Assembly: GCA_947623915.1 (NCBI GenBank)
Contig: CANQIB010000017.1
Location: forward strand, 1-50,560
Origin: an uncultured Ruminiclostridium sp.
Lineage (GTDB): Bacteria; Bacillota; Clostridia; Oscillospirales; Ruminococcaceae
DNA length: 50,560 bases
Direction of reading: 5' to 3'
The notes below the pieces were generated by a model. The model ran no database searches, had not been told where the DNA came from, and saw nothing but the letters and a program-made list of their open reading frames with translations. The translations under genes were made by a program, and so were the position numbers. Shown piece by piece: positions 1 through 7,449 of this stretch (position 1 is its first letter; each line of letters opens with the position of its first letter).

Positions 1-18
1 ACTGCTTAGGCAGTCTAG

Positions 19-77
19 CCGATTTTTTGGCAGCTTGTCGGGAAATCCGACCGTAGGGAGGGTTTTTCGACAAGCTG
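19..77. repeat. dispersed hairpin-associated repeat, copy 1
   Basis: This 59-base stretch matches positions 39904-39962 at 56 of 59 bases. It begins with the T-rich end of what looks like a terminator (CCGATTTTTTG) and continues with an inner block whose ends pair with each other (CAGCTTGTCG at 31-40 and CGACAAGCTG at 68-77). On the minus strand it follows immediately after the hairpin at the end of the first lipoprotein gene. A third, more diverged copy lies at 47834-47879 in the opposite orientation. No coding capacity is visible. Confidence 0.8.
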
Positions 78-78
78 C

Positions 79-103
79 CGCTCCCGCTTTAAACGCGGGA
101 GCG
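79..103 (-). terminator. hairpin after first lipoprotein gene
   Basis: Perfect 9-base stem CGCTCCCGC (79-87) and GCGGGAGCG (95-103) with a 7-base loop, six bases after the stop codon of the lipoprotein gene on the minus strand. There is no T run after the stem on the minus strand (the T run precedes it), so termination is likely but not certain. The dispersed repeat follows directly. Confidence 0.5.
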
Positions 104-109
104 AAAAAA

Positions 110-1444
110 CTATTTCTTCGCGGCTTTCGGCACGCTGAACGCCGTCTCCGCGCTTTTTACGGTAATATCCTTTCCTATGTACATTTCGATATACGCGGTA
201 TATTTTTCGGTGGAATAAAACGTCAGCGACTGCTGCTTATCGGTGCCCATGCTGCGGCGGTACACCTCTTTCCCGTTTTTGTCCTTTACCACCAGTGCGC
301 TGTCGGAATACAGAAAATCCGCCGTCCAGTTGAAATACGCCTTGCTGTCCTTGGTCTTGACGTTGAGCACGGGAGGTTCGTCCGGCTGTTTCATTATTTC
401 GGGATTGCGATACCAGCAAAACAGCGCCAGATTGTCGATGTCCGCTCCGCAGCCGTCGGGACAAAAGCTGAAATACCACAGCGCCTCCTGTCCGTCGTTG
501 GCAAGATTATGCGCGTATGCTTTCGCTCTGCCGTCTTTAGTGCAGCCGTTATATACCAATGTATGCACCATACATTTTTCCTTGGGGCAGTAAAACAGCA
601 TTATATCCCCGGGGAACGCGTAATCGGGTACTTTTATGTACCCCTCCTCGTCGCGCCCTATCTCCACCGCAAAGCCGAGTCCTGAAGCTAAAAGCTGATT
701 ATACAGCGGAGTCGCGCCGAGGTCGGTAAGCCCGTGTATTCCTCCCGCCGCTATGCACGCCTCGCCGAACGCCGCACAATGCCCCATGCCGCTGTCCCAG
801 TTGGCGGCGGCGAACGCCAGTGCCTTTTCGGGGTTGTAATATTCGCAGGTCTTGTCGGTATTTGCAGGCGGCTGCTTGGGTATCGGGGCAGCCTCGTATT
901 TTGACGAGGTGGTGTTGAACGTCACATAATACCCGCCGCTGAGGTATTCCTGATGGATATATTCGCCGTTATCCAGCTTATAATAACCCGTATCCGTCAC
1001 GGCGACTACATTCAGCTTTTGATTTGTATAATATTGATTTACCGCGGCCGCTCCTATCTCCGCTCTGGCTCGGCTGACGCAATAGGTGTTTACATAAAGC
1101 TGCTCGTTGCAGGCGGTCTCTTTCCACGGCTTTGTCTGCTGTACCGGCGCCGCCGTAGGCGCGGCGGTAGTTTCGGGTACGGTCGCGGCGGCAGTCGCGG
1201 CAGTCGTAACGGCGGACGTTGTTGAAGAAGTCGCGGGAGACGTAGTCGAAACGGTAGTTTTCGGTACGGTAGTTTTAGGCGCTGTAGCGGAAGCCGTCGT
1301 ATATGTTGTCGAACCGTCGGTCGTTTTCTCCGCATCCGACCCGCTCTGAGCGGTCGATGTTGAGCCCGCGGCGCAGGACGCCATAAGCCCGACGAAAACG
1401 GCGGCAAATATGCACAGTATGATATTGCACAAAGAACTTTTCAT
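110..1444 (-). CDS. secreted lipoprotein, SH3-like and amidase/papain-like domains
   Basis: A 444-residue protein with a type II signal peptide (lipobox LMASC, lipidated Cys about residue 24), so it should be anchored on the outer face of the membrane. A Thr/Ala/Pro-rich spacer of about 75 residues follows, typical of a wall-spanning linker. Next comes a short bacterial SH3-like region (about 115-170), then an amidase_6/papain-like domain (about 185-350) with candidate catalytic Cys in GHCAAF (near 222) and His in MVHTLVY. The C-terminal ~90 residues look like a beta-rich domain. Family knowledge suggests a cell-wall amidase or peptidase; the substrate is unknown. It is a paralogue of the next gene upstream. 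The start ATG has GAGGG five bases upstream, and its own promoter lies at 1512-1540. Confidence 0.8.
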   Translation of the reverse strand: MKSSLCNIILCIFAAVFVGLMASCAAGSTSTAQSGSDAEKTTDGSTTYTTASATAPKTTVPKTTVSTTSPATSSTTSAVTTAATAAATVPETTAAPTAAPVQQTKPWKETACNEQLYVNTYCVSRARAEIGAAAVNQYYTNQKLNVVAVTDTGYYKLDNGEYIHQEYLSGGYYVTFNTTSSKYEAAPIPKQPPANTDKTCEYYNPEKALAFAAANWDSGMGHCAAFGEACIAAGGIHGLTDLGATPLYNQLLASGLGFAVEIGRDEEGYIKVPDYAFPGDIMLFYCPKEKCMVHTLVYNGCTKDGRAKAYAHNLANDGQEALWYFSFCPDGCGADIDNLALFCWYRNPEIMKQPDEPPVLNVKTKDSKAYFNWTADFLYSDSALVVKDKNGKEVYRRSMGTDKQQSLTFYSTEKYTAYIEMYIGKDITVKSAETAFSVPKAAKK

Positions 1445-1477
1445 CTATACCCTCTGATATTAAGCTAAAGGAAAATT

Positions 1478-1498
1478 GCGGCACTCAAGATGCCGCCG
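1478..1498 (-). other. leader hairpin of first lipoprotein gene
   Basis: In the minus-strand leader, GCGGCA and TGCCGC can pair around a 7-base loop. It lies between the promoter at 1512-1540 and the ribosome binding site. It could stabilise the leader; no known regulatory motif is recognised. Confidence 0.3.
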
Positions 1499-1511
1499 AT
1501 TTTGCAAACAA

Positions 1512-1540
1512 AGTATATCACAATAAAAAGCCAATGTCAA
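1512..1540 (-). promoter_or_regulatory. sigma-A promoter of first lipoprotein gene
   Basis: On the minus strand, TTGACA (1535-1540) and TATACT (1512-1517) are separated by exactly 17 bases. This is a near-perfect housekeeping promoter about 70 bases upstream of the start codon, in the short gap between the two lipoprotein genes, so the downstream copy is transcribed on its own. Confidence 0.85.
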
Positions 1541-1548
1541 GACAAAAT

Positions 1549-2925
1549 TCACCCTCCGCTCGGCTGTTTTTCAGCAGCCTTAGGCACGCTGAACGTCACT
1601 TCCGCGCTTTTTACCGTAATTTTCTCCCCTATGTACATTTCGACATAAGCGGTATATTTTTCGGTGGAATAAAACGTGAGGTTGAATTTACGGTCGCTGC
1701 CCATGTTGCGGCGGTACACTTCCCTGCCCAGGCTGTCTTTTACGACAAGCGCGCTGTCCGAATAGAGAAAATCCGCGTTCCATTCAAAGGTACAGCCGCT
1801 GTCCTTTACCGTCGTTTTTACGGTCGGCACGCTGCTCGGCTTTTTCATAGTGTTGGGATCACGGTAAAAGCAAAACAGCGCCACGTTGTTTATCCGCGCC
1901 CCGCAGTCGTCGGGACACTTTTCAAAATATTTCAGCATATATTGCCCGTCGTTCGCGGGATTGTGGGAATATGCCTTGACAAAGCCGCTCGCGTCGCTGC
2001 CGTTATATACCACGACATGTACCATTCTTTTGTCTTTCGGGCAGTAGTAAAACAGCAGATCCCCCGGAAAAGCGTACTCCTCCGCGCGGATACAGCCGTC
2101 CTTATCTCTAGTAAGCTGCACGGCGTACCCCAAGCCGGACGCCATGAGCTGATTGTATAATGTGGTAGCGCCTATATTGCTTAACCCGTATACTCCTCCC
2201 GCCTCAAGGCACACCTCGGCAAACTCCGCACAATGACCTATGCCGTTGTCCCAGTTTTCCTCGGCATAAGCCAAGGCTTTGGCGGGGTCGTAAAAGTCGA
2301 GGGTCTTATCCGTATTCGCGGGCGGTTGTTTGGGTATGGCTACCGCGTCGCTTTGCGAGGTCGATGTGGTAAACACCACGGACTTGCCGGGACTTAGAAA
2401 TTTCTTTAATGTGTAACCGCCGCTTTTCAGCTTGTAAAAACCGTTGTCGTTAGCCGCGGCTATCTCCGTAAGCTCGTTCACGCCCAATTTTTTAAGTACC
2501 TCGGAGCTTGCGTCCGCCTTTTTGTAAACGCTGCATGCCGCATTGGTATACAGCTTTGCGGGATACTCCGTCTCCTTTACGGGACGGGTAGTCTGCACCG
2601 TGGCGCGAGTAGTCGTGCTTTCCCGCGTCGTTTGGGGAGCTTGCGGCATATTTGCCGACTGCGTGGGCGCGGTTTTGGAAGAAGCGGGCGTGTTTGCCGC
2701 AGCGGTAGTCGTTGTAGTTTGCAGCGGCACAGGCGGCGATGCAGTCTGCGAAACTGTAGTCTTAACGGTCGCAGTCGTTTCGGGCGCGGCAGTCGTCGCA
2801 GCCGCCTGTGCCGCCTCGGTTTCCGTCAAAGAAACAGTTCCGTCTTTGTTTCCGACGGAACAGGATGTTATCAACAGCGCGATACACGTCGCACATATTA
2901 AAATGCCGCAAAAAGATACTTTCAT
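1549..2925 (-). CDS. secreted lipoprotein, SH3-like and amidase/papain-like domains (paralogue)
   Basis: A 458-residue paralogue of the neighbouring downstream lipoprotein with the same plan: lipobox ITSC (Cys 22), a long Thr/Ala/Pro/Val spacer, a clearer SH3b-like domain, an amidase/papain-like domain with GHCAEF (candidate nucleophile) and MVHVVVY (candidate His), and a C-terminal beta-rich domain ending with the same SVPKAA motif. The folded parts are much better conserved between the copies than the spacers. An ATG four codons further upstream exists, but the chosen start has GAGGG at a good distance, exactly as in the paralogue. Probably a cell-wall hydrolase or wall-binding protein; not experimentally assignable from sequence. 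Confidence 0.8.
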   Translation of the reverse strand: MKVSFCGILICATCIALLITSCSVGNKDGTVSLTETEAAQAAATTAAPETTATVKTTVSQTASPPVPLQTTTTTAAANTPASSKTAPTQSANMPQAPQTTRESTTTRATVQTTRPVKETEYPAKLYTNAACSVYKKADASSEVLKKLGVNELTEIAAANDNGFYKLKSGGYTLKKFLSPGKSVVFTTSTSQSDAVAIPKQPPANTDKTLDFYDPAKALAYAEENWDNGIGHCAEFAEVCLEAGGVYGLSNIGATTLYNQLMASGLGYAVQLTRDKDGCIRAEEYAFPGDLLFYYCPKDKRMVHVVVYNGSDASGFVKAYSHNPANDGQYMLKYFEKCPDDCGARINNVALFCFYRDPNTMKKPSSVPTVKTTVKDSGCTFEWNADFLYSDSALVVKDSLGREVYRRNMGSDRKFNLTFYSTEKYTAYVEMYIGEKITVKSAEVTFSVPKAAEKQPSGG

Positions 2926-2977
2926 TATTACCCTCATAATTCGGTTTTAGCCTCACGGCATGACAGCCGTCCATTTC

Positions 2978-3006
2978 ATATTACCATATTCGACAAAACC
3001 TGTCAA
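2978..3006 (-). promoter_or_regulatory. sigma-A promoter of second lipoprotein gene
   Basis: On the minus strand TTGACA (3001-3006), 17 bases, TAATAT (2978-2983), about 50 bases upstream of the start codon. Strong match to the housekeeping consensus. Confidence 0.8.
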
Positions 3007-3025
3007 TATATGACGGATAATTTTC

Positions 3026-3081
3026 ATTTATCTTTTATTTTCTGTGCGCAGTCATGTTTTTTTGTCGCCCGCAATGCGTCG
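3026..3081. repeat. direct repeat flanking toxin-antitoxin module, left copy
   Basis: Shares about 48 bases with 3806-3854 in the same orientation, including the identical core GCGCAGTCATGTTTTTTTG and the following CGCCCGCAAT. The two copies bracket the toxin-antitoxin pair. The bases from 3082 to the toxin stop show no gene and no clear structure. Confidence 0.75.
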
Positions 3082-3157
3082 CCGCTCCTGGGACTATCGT
3101 CGGACGTTTCTCCCATGGCTGAACTGAGGGAGAAACGAGCCCAAAAGCCGCCGAGCA

Positions 3158-3445
3158 TCAAAACAGGTCGCTGTGCGTTCCCGTTCGGGTAAGATAAAGA
3201 AAAAGCTCGCCGTCCGAGATCTCATAGATCAATATCCAATCAGGTGTGATGTGACATTCTCGGCAGCCTTTATAGTTTCCTATCAAGCTGTGGTCTTTGT
3301 ACTTCTCGGCTAACGGCTGCCCCATCGCGAGCGTATTAACTACATTATTGAGCAAGGATAAGTCATATCCTCGCTTTTTAGCTGATTTCAGGTCTTTTTT
3401 GAACATCGACGTCAGAACGATGCCGTACTTTGGTGCGTTACTCAC
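3158..3445 (-). CDS. YafQ/RelE-family mRNA interferase toxin
   Basis: A 95-residue basic protein with the YafQ signature: an Asp-His pair followed by IGNYKGCRECHITPDWILIY, and the C-terminal RTGTHSDLF in which the His is the expected catalytic residue and the terminal Phe is conserved. YafQ toxins cleave mRNA in the ribosomal A site when released from their antitoxin. The gene overlaps the antitoxin gene by 8 bases, so the two are translationally coupled with the antitoxin first, the usual order for this family. The length is typical of the family and no key residue appears lost, so the toxin is probably functional. Confidence 0.9.
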   Translation of the reverse strand: MSNAPKYGIVLTSMFKKDLKSAKKRGYDLSLLNNVVNTLAMGQPLAEKYKDHSLIGNYKGCRECHITPDWILIYEISDGELFLYLTRTGTHSDLF

Positions 3446-3695
3446 TATCCGCTAACTCCTCCAAAACCTCGTTAAATGAGTTGTAAACTCGCTTGTTCGG
3501 GTCTTTTTTTAACGCTTCTACTTCCTGTATGGCTAATATTGTATCGGCGTTCGGGGTATCATACCGAATAACGCTCTGCATATACCGCACAATGTTCCCT
3601 TTGACGTTCTCTCCGTTCTTACTCACAATGCTCTTGAACGTGTTGTACATGTTCCTATCCATAACGAACGAGCAAGTGATCATATCTGACTTCAT
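3438..3695 (-). CDS. RelB/DinJ-type antitoxin
   Basis: An 85-residue protein directly upstream of and overlapping the YafQ-type toxin. The N-terminal ~50 residues fit a ribbon-helix-helix DNA-binding and dimerising fold. The C-terminal tail (VYNSFNEVLEELADSE) resembles the toxin-neutralising tail of RelB/DinJ antitoxins. It should bind the toxin and repress its own promoter through the palindrome at 3720-3746. Sequence similarity is weaker than for the toxin, so the call leans on gene order, size and overlap. Confidence 0.85.
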   Translation of the reverse strand: MKSDMITCSFVMDRNMYNTFKSIVSKNGENVKGNIVRYMQSVIRYDTPNADTILAIQEVEALKKDPNKRVYNSFNEVLEELADSE

Positions 3696-3719
3696 AAAAA
3701 CGTTCCTTTCTAATTTTTA

Positions 3720-3746
3720 CTTAGTAAACATAGTAAGTTTACTAAG
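3720..3746 (-). promoter_or_regulatory. palindromic operator of the toxin-antitoxin operon
   Basis: Perfect 10-base inverted repeat CTTAGTAAAC (3720-3729) and GTTTACTAAG (3737-3746) with a 7-base centre. It lies just downstream of the -10 box, between promoter and antitoxin start, where binding by an RHH antitoxin would block transcription. Nested AGTAAA/TTTACT half-sites suggest more than one dimer can bind. Confidence 0.75.
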
Positions 3747-3749
3747 TTT

Positions 3750-3777
3750 ATTATACCAAATTCTTTCCGTTTGTCAA
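3750..3777 (-). promoter_or_regulatory. promoter of the toxin-antitoxin operon
   Basis: On the minus strand TTGACA (3772-3777) and TATAAT (3750-3755), both perfect consensus boxes, with a 16-base spacer. The operator palindrome begins four bases downstream of the -10 box. Confidence 0.85.
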
Positions 3778-3805
3778 GCCCGATATATAAATTGACATAA
3801 ATTTC

Positions 3806-3854
3806 CTTTATCTTCTATGCGCAGTCATGTTTTTTTGCCGCCCGCAATACGTCG
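3806..3854. repeat. direct repeat flanking toxin-antitoxin module, right copy
   Basis: Second copy of the repeat at 3026-3081, same orientation, a few substitutions and a short indel. It lies between the toxin-antitoxin promoter and the 3' end of the DUF2461 gene. Confidence 0.75.
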
Positions 3855-3881
3855 ACGTAATAGGATAAGCCTGATTTTCAG

Positions 3882-4565
3882 TTATCCTTTATCTTTTCCT
3901 GTGCGCGGCCGGGATTCGACTTCCACATTCCTAAGCAGTCTGTATATAGGCACTATCTTTTTAAAGTCGCCCGCTATGTGCTTATACAGCAGCGGGTCAA
4001 ATATTATATCTTTGTCGGCGGTGGAATAGGACAAAAAGATGTTTCGGCGGTTGAGCCAGTCGCGCTTTTCCTCGCTGTATTCTCCGTATCTCTCGCGTTT
4101 GAACTTATCGCCGTTCAGCTTGAATATCTTCTGTTTTTTGTAAGCCGCCAGCGCAGCTAGGGCGGTCGGGTCGTCCGCGATGATCATATCGCGCATCGCC
4201 TGCATCGCCGCCGCGGGAGCGGCATAGTAGCCGCAGCCGTATTCCAGCTTTCCCCTGCCTATCACGATGTAAAAGGTCGGCGATACGTCGCTGCCCACAC
4301 AGCGCGAAAAATTATACCATACTTCATCGCGGAAAACGCTGTCGTGAGAATACCGCGCATCTTTATATATGCGGGAGATCTTTTTCGGGTCACATATTAT
4401 GGAAGGATCTATCTTTTCCATCGTCGGCGCAAGCTCCGTCAACAGCTCGCCGAACGGCGCGAGCACCTTCTGTCTGTATTCCTCCTTATGCTCCGCGAAC
4501 CACGCTTTATCGTCATGCAGCCGATTTTCAAACAGAAAATCCAAAGTCCTTTGAGAAAAATTCAT
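3882..4565 (-). CDS. DUF2461 family protein
   Basis: A 227-residue protein matching the DUF2461 (TIGR02453) family: the N-terminal FSQRTLDFLFENRLHDDKAW block, the LTELAPTMEKIDP region, the RIYKDARYSHD motif and a C-terminal region describing folded alpha/beta structure. The molecular function of the family is not established. The start ATG has GAGGAG seven bases upstream. It lies 67 bases downstream of ppdK on the same strand with a hairpin between. No signal peptide or membrane segment is present, so it should be cytoplasmic. Confidence 0.85.
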   Translation of the reverse strand: MNFSQRTLDFLFENRLHDDKAWFAEHKEEYRQKVLAPFGELLTELAPTMEKIDPSIICDPKKISRIYKDARYSHDSVFRDEVWYNFSRCVGSDVSPTFYIVIGRGKLEYGCGYYAAPAAAMQAMRDMIIADDPTALAALAAYKKQKIFKLNGDKFKRERYGEYSEEKRDWLNRRNIFLSYSTADKDIIFDPLLYKHIAGDFKKIVPIYRLLRNVEVESRPRTGKDKG

Positions 4566-4587
4566 AAATGCTCCTCACAAAACCGAC

Positions 4588-4609
4588 GGGACTGCCAAAC
4601 GGCAGTCCC
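4588..4609 (-). terminator. hairpin downstream of ppdK
   Basis: Perfect stem GGGACTGCC (4588-4596) and GGCAGTCCC (4601-4609) with a 4-base loop, 24 bases past the ppdK stop. On the minus strand it is followed by GTCGGTTTTG, a weak T tract, so it is probably a partial terminator with some read-through into the DUF2461 gene. Confidence 0.6.
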
Positions 4610-4632
4610 GAAGAGTCTTTACTTGCTGAAAA

Positions 4633-7269
4633 TTACTTGTTGTCCTTGATAGCCGCCTGTGCTGCCGCAAGTCTTGCGATAGGCACACGGAACGGCGAGC
4701 AGGATACATAGGTAAGACCGAGGCTGTGGCAGAACTCAACAGAGGTCGGGTCGCCGCCATGCTCGCCGCAGATACCTACATGGAGCTCAGGACGGGTAGC
4801 CTTGCCCATCTTGATAGCCATTTCCATCAGCTTGCCGACGCCGGTCTGGTCCAGCTTGGCAAACGGATCGTTCTCGAATATCTTCTTGTCGTAGTATGCG
4901 TTGAGGAACTTGCCCGCGTCGTCACGGGAGAATCCGTAAGTCATCTGCGTAAGGTCGTTGGTACCGAAGCAGAAGAACTCGGCTTCCTTAGCTATCTCGT
5001 CTGCCGTAAGAGCGGCACGCGGGATCTCTATCATGGTACCTACCTCGTACTTGAGGTCGGCGCCTGCCTGAGCGATGACCTCGTCGGCGGTCTCAACAAC
5101 TATCTTCTTAACGAACTGAAGCTCCTTGACGTCGCCTACCAGCGGTATCATTATCTCGGGAACGATGTTCCAGTCGGGATGAGCTTTCTTAACGTTTATC
5201 GCAGCCTTGATAACAGCCTTGGTCTGCATCTTTGCTATCTCGGGATAAGTTACCGCAAGACGGCAGCCTCTGTGACCCATCATCGGGTTGAACTCATGCA
5301 GAGAAGCGATAATGTTCTTTATCGTTTCAACGGGCTTGCCCTGAGTCTTTGCGAGCAGCTCTATGTCGGCTTCCTCGGTGGGAACGAACTCGTGCAGCGG
5401 AGGATCAAGGAAACGAATGGTAACGGGGTTGCCCTCCAGAGCCTCGTACAGCTTCTCGAAGTCGCCCTGCTGCATAGGCTCTATCTTATCCAACGCAGCT
5501 TCTCTTTCTTCAACGGTGTCGGAGCATATCATCTCGCGGAACGCCGCTATTCTGTCAGCCTCAAAGAACATATGCTCGGTACGGCAAAGACCGATACCCT
5601 CCGCTCCAAGCTCTCTTGCTTTCTTAGCGTCGGCGGGAGTGTCCGCATTAGTCCTTACCTTGAGGACTCTGTACTTGTCAGCCCAAGCCATTATCCTGCC
5701 GAATTCGCCCGCGATGGTAGCGTCAACGGTGGGGATAAGCCCGTCATAGATATTGCCGGTAGAACCGTCTATCGAGATGCAGTCGCCCTCGTGGTAGGTC
5801 TTGCCCGCCAGCTCGAACTTCTTGTTCTCTTCGTCCATCTTGATGTCGCCGCAGCCGGATACACAGCAAGTACCCATACCGCGCGCAACGACTGCCGCGT
5901 GAGAAGTCATACCGCCGCGAACGGTAAGTATGCCCTGTGCGGCCTTCATGCCGGTTATATCTTCGGGAGAGGTTTCAAGACGTACAAGTACGACCTTTTC
6001 TCCTCTTTCGTTCCATGCTACCGCGTCGTCTGCGGAGAACACTATCTTACCGCAGGCAGCTCCGGGAGAAGCGCCGAGGCCCTTGCCCACGGGAGTGGCA
6101 GCCTTGAGTGCCTTTGCGTCGAACTGCGGATGGAGCAGAGTGTCAAGGTTTCTGGGGTCTATCATCAGAACGGCTTCCTGCTCGGTCCTCATACCCTCGT
6201 CAACGAGGTCGCAGGCTATCTTGAGAGCAGCCTGAGCCGTTCTCTTACCGTTACGGGTCTGGAGCATATAAAGATGTCCGTGTTCAACGGTGAATTCCAT
6301 ATCCTGCATATCTCTGTAGTGATTTTCCAGAGTGGAGCAAACCTGCTTGAACTGCTCGAATGCTTCGGGGAACAGCTTAGCCATCTCGTCGATGTGCATA
6401 GGAGTACGAACGCCCGCAACAACGTCCTCGCCCTGAGCGTTGGTCAAAAACTCGCCCATCAGCTTCTTTTCGCCGGTAGCGGGGTCACGGGTGAACGCAA
6501 CGCCGGTGCCGCAGTCGTCGCCCATATTACCGAATGCCATGGACTGTACGTTTACCGCAGTACCCCATGAATACGGTATATCATTGTCACGTCTGTAAAC
6601 ATTTGCTCTGGGGTTGTCCCATGAACGGAACACCGCCTTGATAGCGCCCATGAGCTGCTCCTTGGGATCGGTCGGGAAGTCAACGCCTATCTTAGCCTTG
6701 TACTCTGCCTTGAACTGTCCCGCAAGCTCTTTAAGATCCTCGGCGGTAAGCTCTACGTCCTGAGTAACGCCCTTCTTGGCTTTCATCTGATCGATAAGCT
6801 CTTCAAAATATTTCTTGCCGACTTCCATAACAACGTCGGAGTACATCTGGATAAATCTTCTGTAGCAGTCCCATGCCCATCTGGGGTTCTTGGACTTCTC
6901 GGCGATGACCTCTACAACGTCCTCGTTAAGACCGAGGTTAAGAATGGTATCCATCATGCCCGGCATAGACGCTCTCGCGCCGGAACGTACCGATACCAGC
7001 AACGGGTTCTCCTTGTCGCCGAACTTTTTGCCGGTTATCTCTTCCATCTTTACGATGTATTCGTTGATCTCTGCCATGATCTCCGGATTTATCTCACGTC
7101 CGTCTTCATAGTACTGCGTACAAGCCTCTGTAGTGATAGTGAATCCCTGAGGAACTCTGTCGGCGCCGAAGATCTTGGTCATCTCCGCAAGGTTAGCACC
7201 TTTACCGCCCAGAAGCTCTCTCATATCAGCATTGCCCTCTGAAAAAAGATAACAATACTTTTTTGCCAT
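4633..7269 (-). CDS. ppdK: pyruvate, phosphate dikinase
   Basis: An 878-residue enzyme, the normal family length. It interconverts pyruvate, ATP and phosphate with phosphoenolpyruvate, AMP and pyrophosphate; in clostridia it often works in glycolysis or gluconeogenesis in place of, or beside, pyruvate kinase. The N-terminal ATP-grasp part begins with the family opening (FSEGNADMRELLGGKGANLA). The central phosphohistidine domain carries GGMTSHAAVVARGMGT (His near 455). The C-terminal PEP-binding barrel contains the GLCRTEHMF block and the catalytic Cys in GICGEHGGDP (near 830). A TAGGAGG site precedes the ATG, and a promoter with a ~75-base leader lies upstream. Transcribed alone or with the DUF2461 gene. 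Confidence 0.97.
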   Translation of the reverse strand: MAKKYCYLFSEGNADMRELLGGKGANLAEMTKIFGADRVPQGFTITTEACTQYYEDGREINPEIMAEINEYIVKMEEITGKKFGDKENPLLVSVRSGARASMPGMMDTILNLGLNEDVVEVIAEKSKNPRWAWDCYRRFIQMYSDVVMEVGKKYFEELIDQMKAKKGVTQDVELTAEDLKELAGQFKAEYKAKIGVDFPTDPKEQLMGAIKAVFRSWDNPRANVYRRDNDIPYSWGTAVNVQSMAFGNMGDDCGTGVAFTRDPATGEKKLMGEFLTNAQGEDVVAGVRTPMHIDEMAKLFPEAFEQFKQVCSTLENHYRDMQDMEFTVEHGHLYMLQTRNGKRTAQAALKIACDLVDEGMRTEQEAVLMIDPRNLDTLLHPQFDAKALKAATPVGKGLGASPGAACGKIVFSADDAVAWNERGEKVVLVRLETSPEDITGMKAAQGILTVRGGMTSHAAVVARGMGTCCVSGCGDIKMDEENKKFELAGKTYHEGDCISIDGSTGNIYDGLIPTVDATIAGEFGRIMAWADKYRVLKVRTNADTPADAKKARELGAEGIGLCRTEHMFFEADRIAAFREMICSDTVEEREAALDKIEPMQQGDFEKLYEALEGNPVTIRFLDPPLHEFVPTEEADIELLAKTQGKPVETIKNIIASLHEFNPMMGHRGCRLAVTYPEIAKMQTKAVIKAAINVKKAHPDWNIVPEIMIPLVGDVKELQFVKKIVVETADEVIAQAGADLKYEVGTMIEIPRAALTADEIAKEAEFFCFGTNDLTQMTYGFSRDDAGKFLNAYYDKKIFENDPFAKLDQTGVGKLMEMAIKMGKATRPELHVGICGEHGGDPTSVEFCHSLGLTYVSCSPFRVPIARLAAAQAAIKDNK

Positions 7270-7356
7270 TTGGATTTTCCTCCTAAAAAATATATTTGAC
7301 CGACTTGTCCGCTACTTCCGAAAACGACACACAGACTTGTCAACCATAACAATAAT

Positions 7357-7385
7357 ATTATAACAGATTGCAGAAAGATTTTCCA
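7357..7385 (-). promoter_or_regulatory. sigma-A promoter of ppdK
   Basis: On the minus strand TGGAAA (7380-7385), 17 bases, TATAAT (7357-7362), leaving a leader of about 80 bases before the ppdK start. No riboswitch-like structure was recognised in the leader. Confidence 0.75.
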
Positions 7386-7449
7386 GTATATTTTTAAAAA
7401 TTTCACTTTTTTTCTATAGAAATTTTGAGAAAAATTTTGTTAAAAATGA

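Noticed and set aside
3082-3157. Possible decayed third copy of the galU-flanking element (shared AGCCCAAAAG)
   Set aside because: Only about ten bases match and no stem of the element can be found, so chance is more likely.
4726-6570. 614-codon open frame on the plus strand
   Set aside because: It lies wholly antisense to ppdK, whose protein is full length and clearly recognisable. The long antisense frame reflects codon bias, has no ribosome binding site and no family resemblance.
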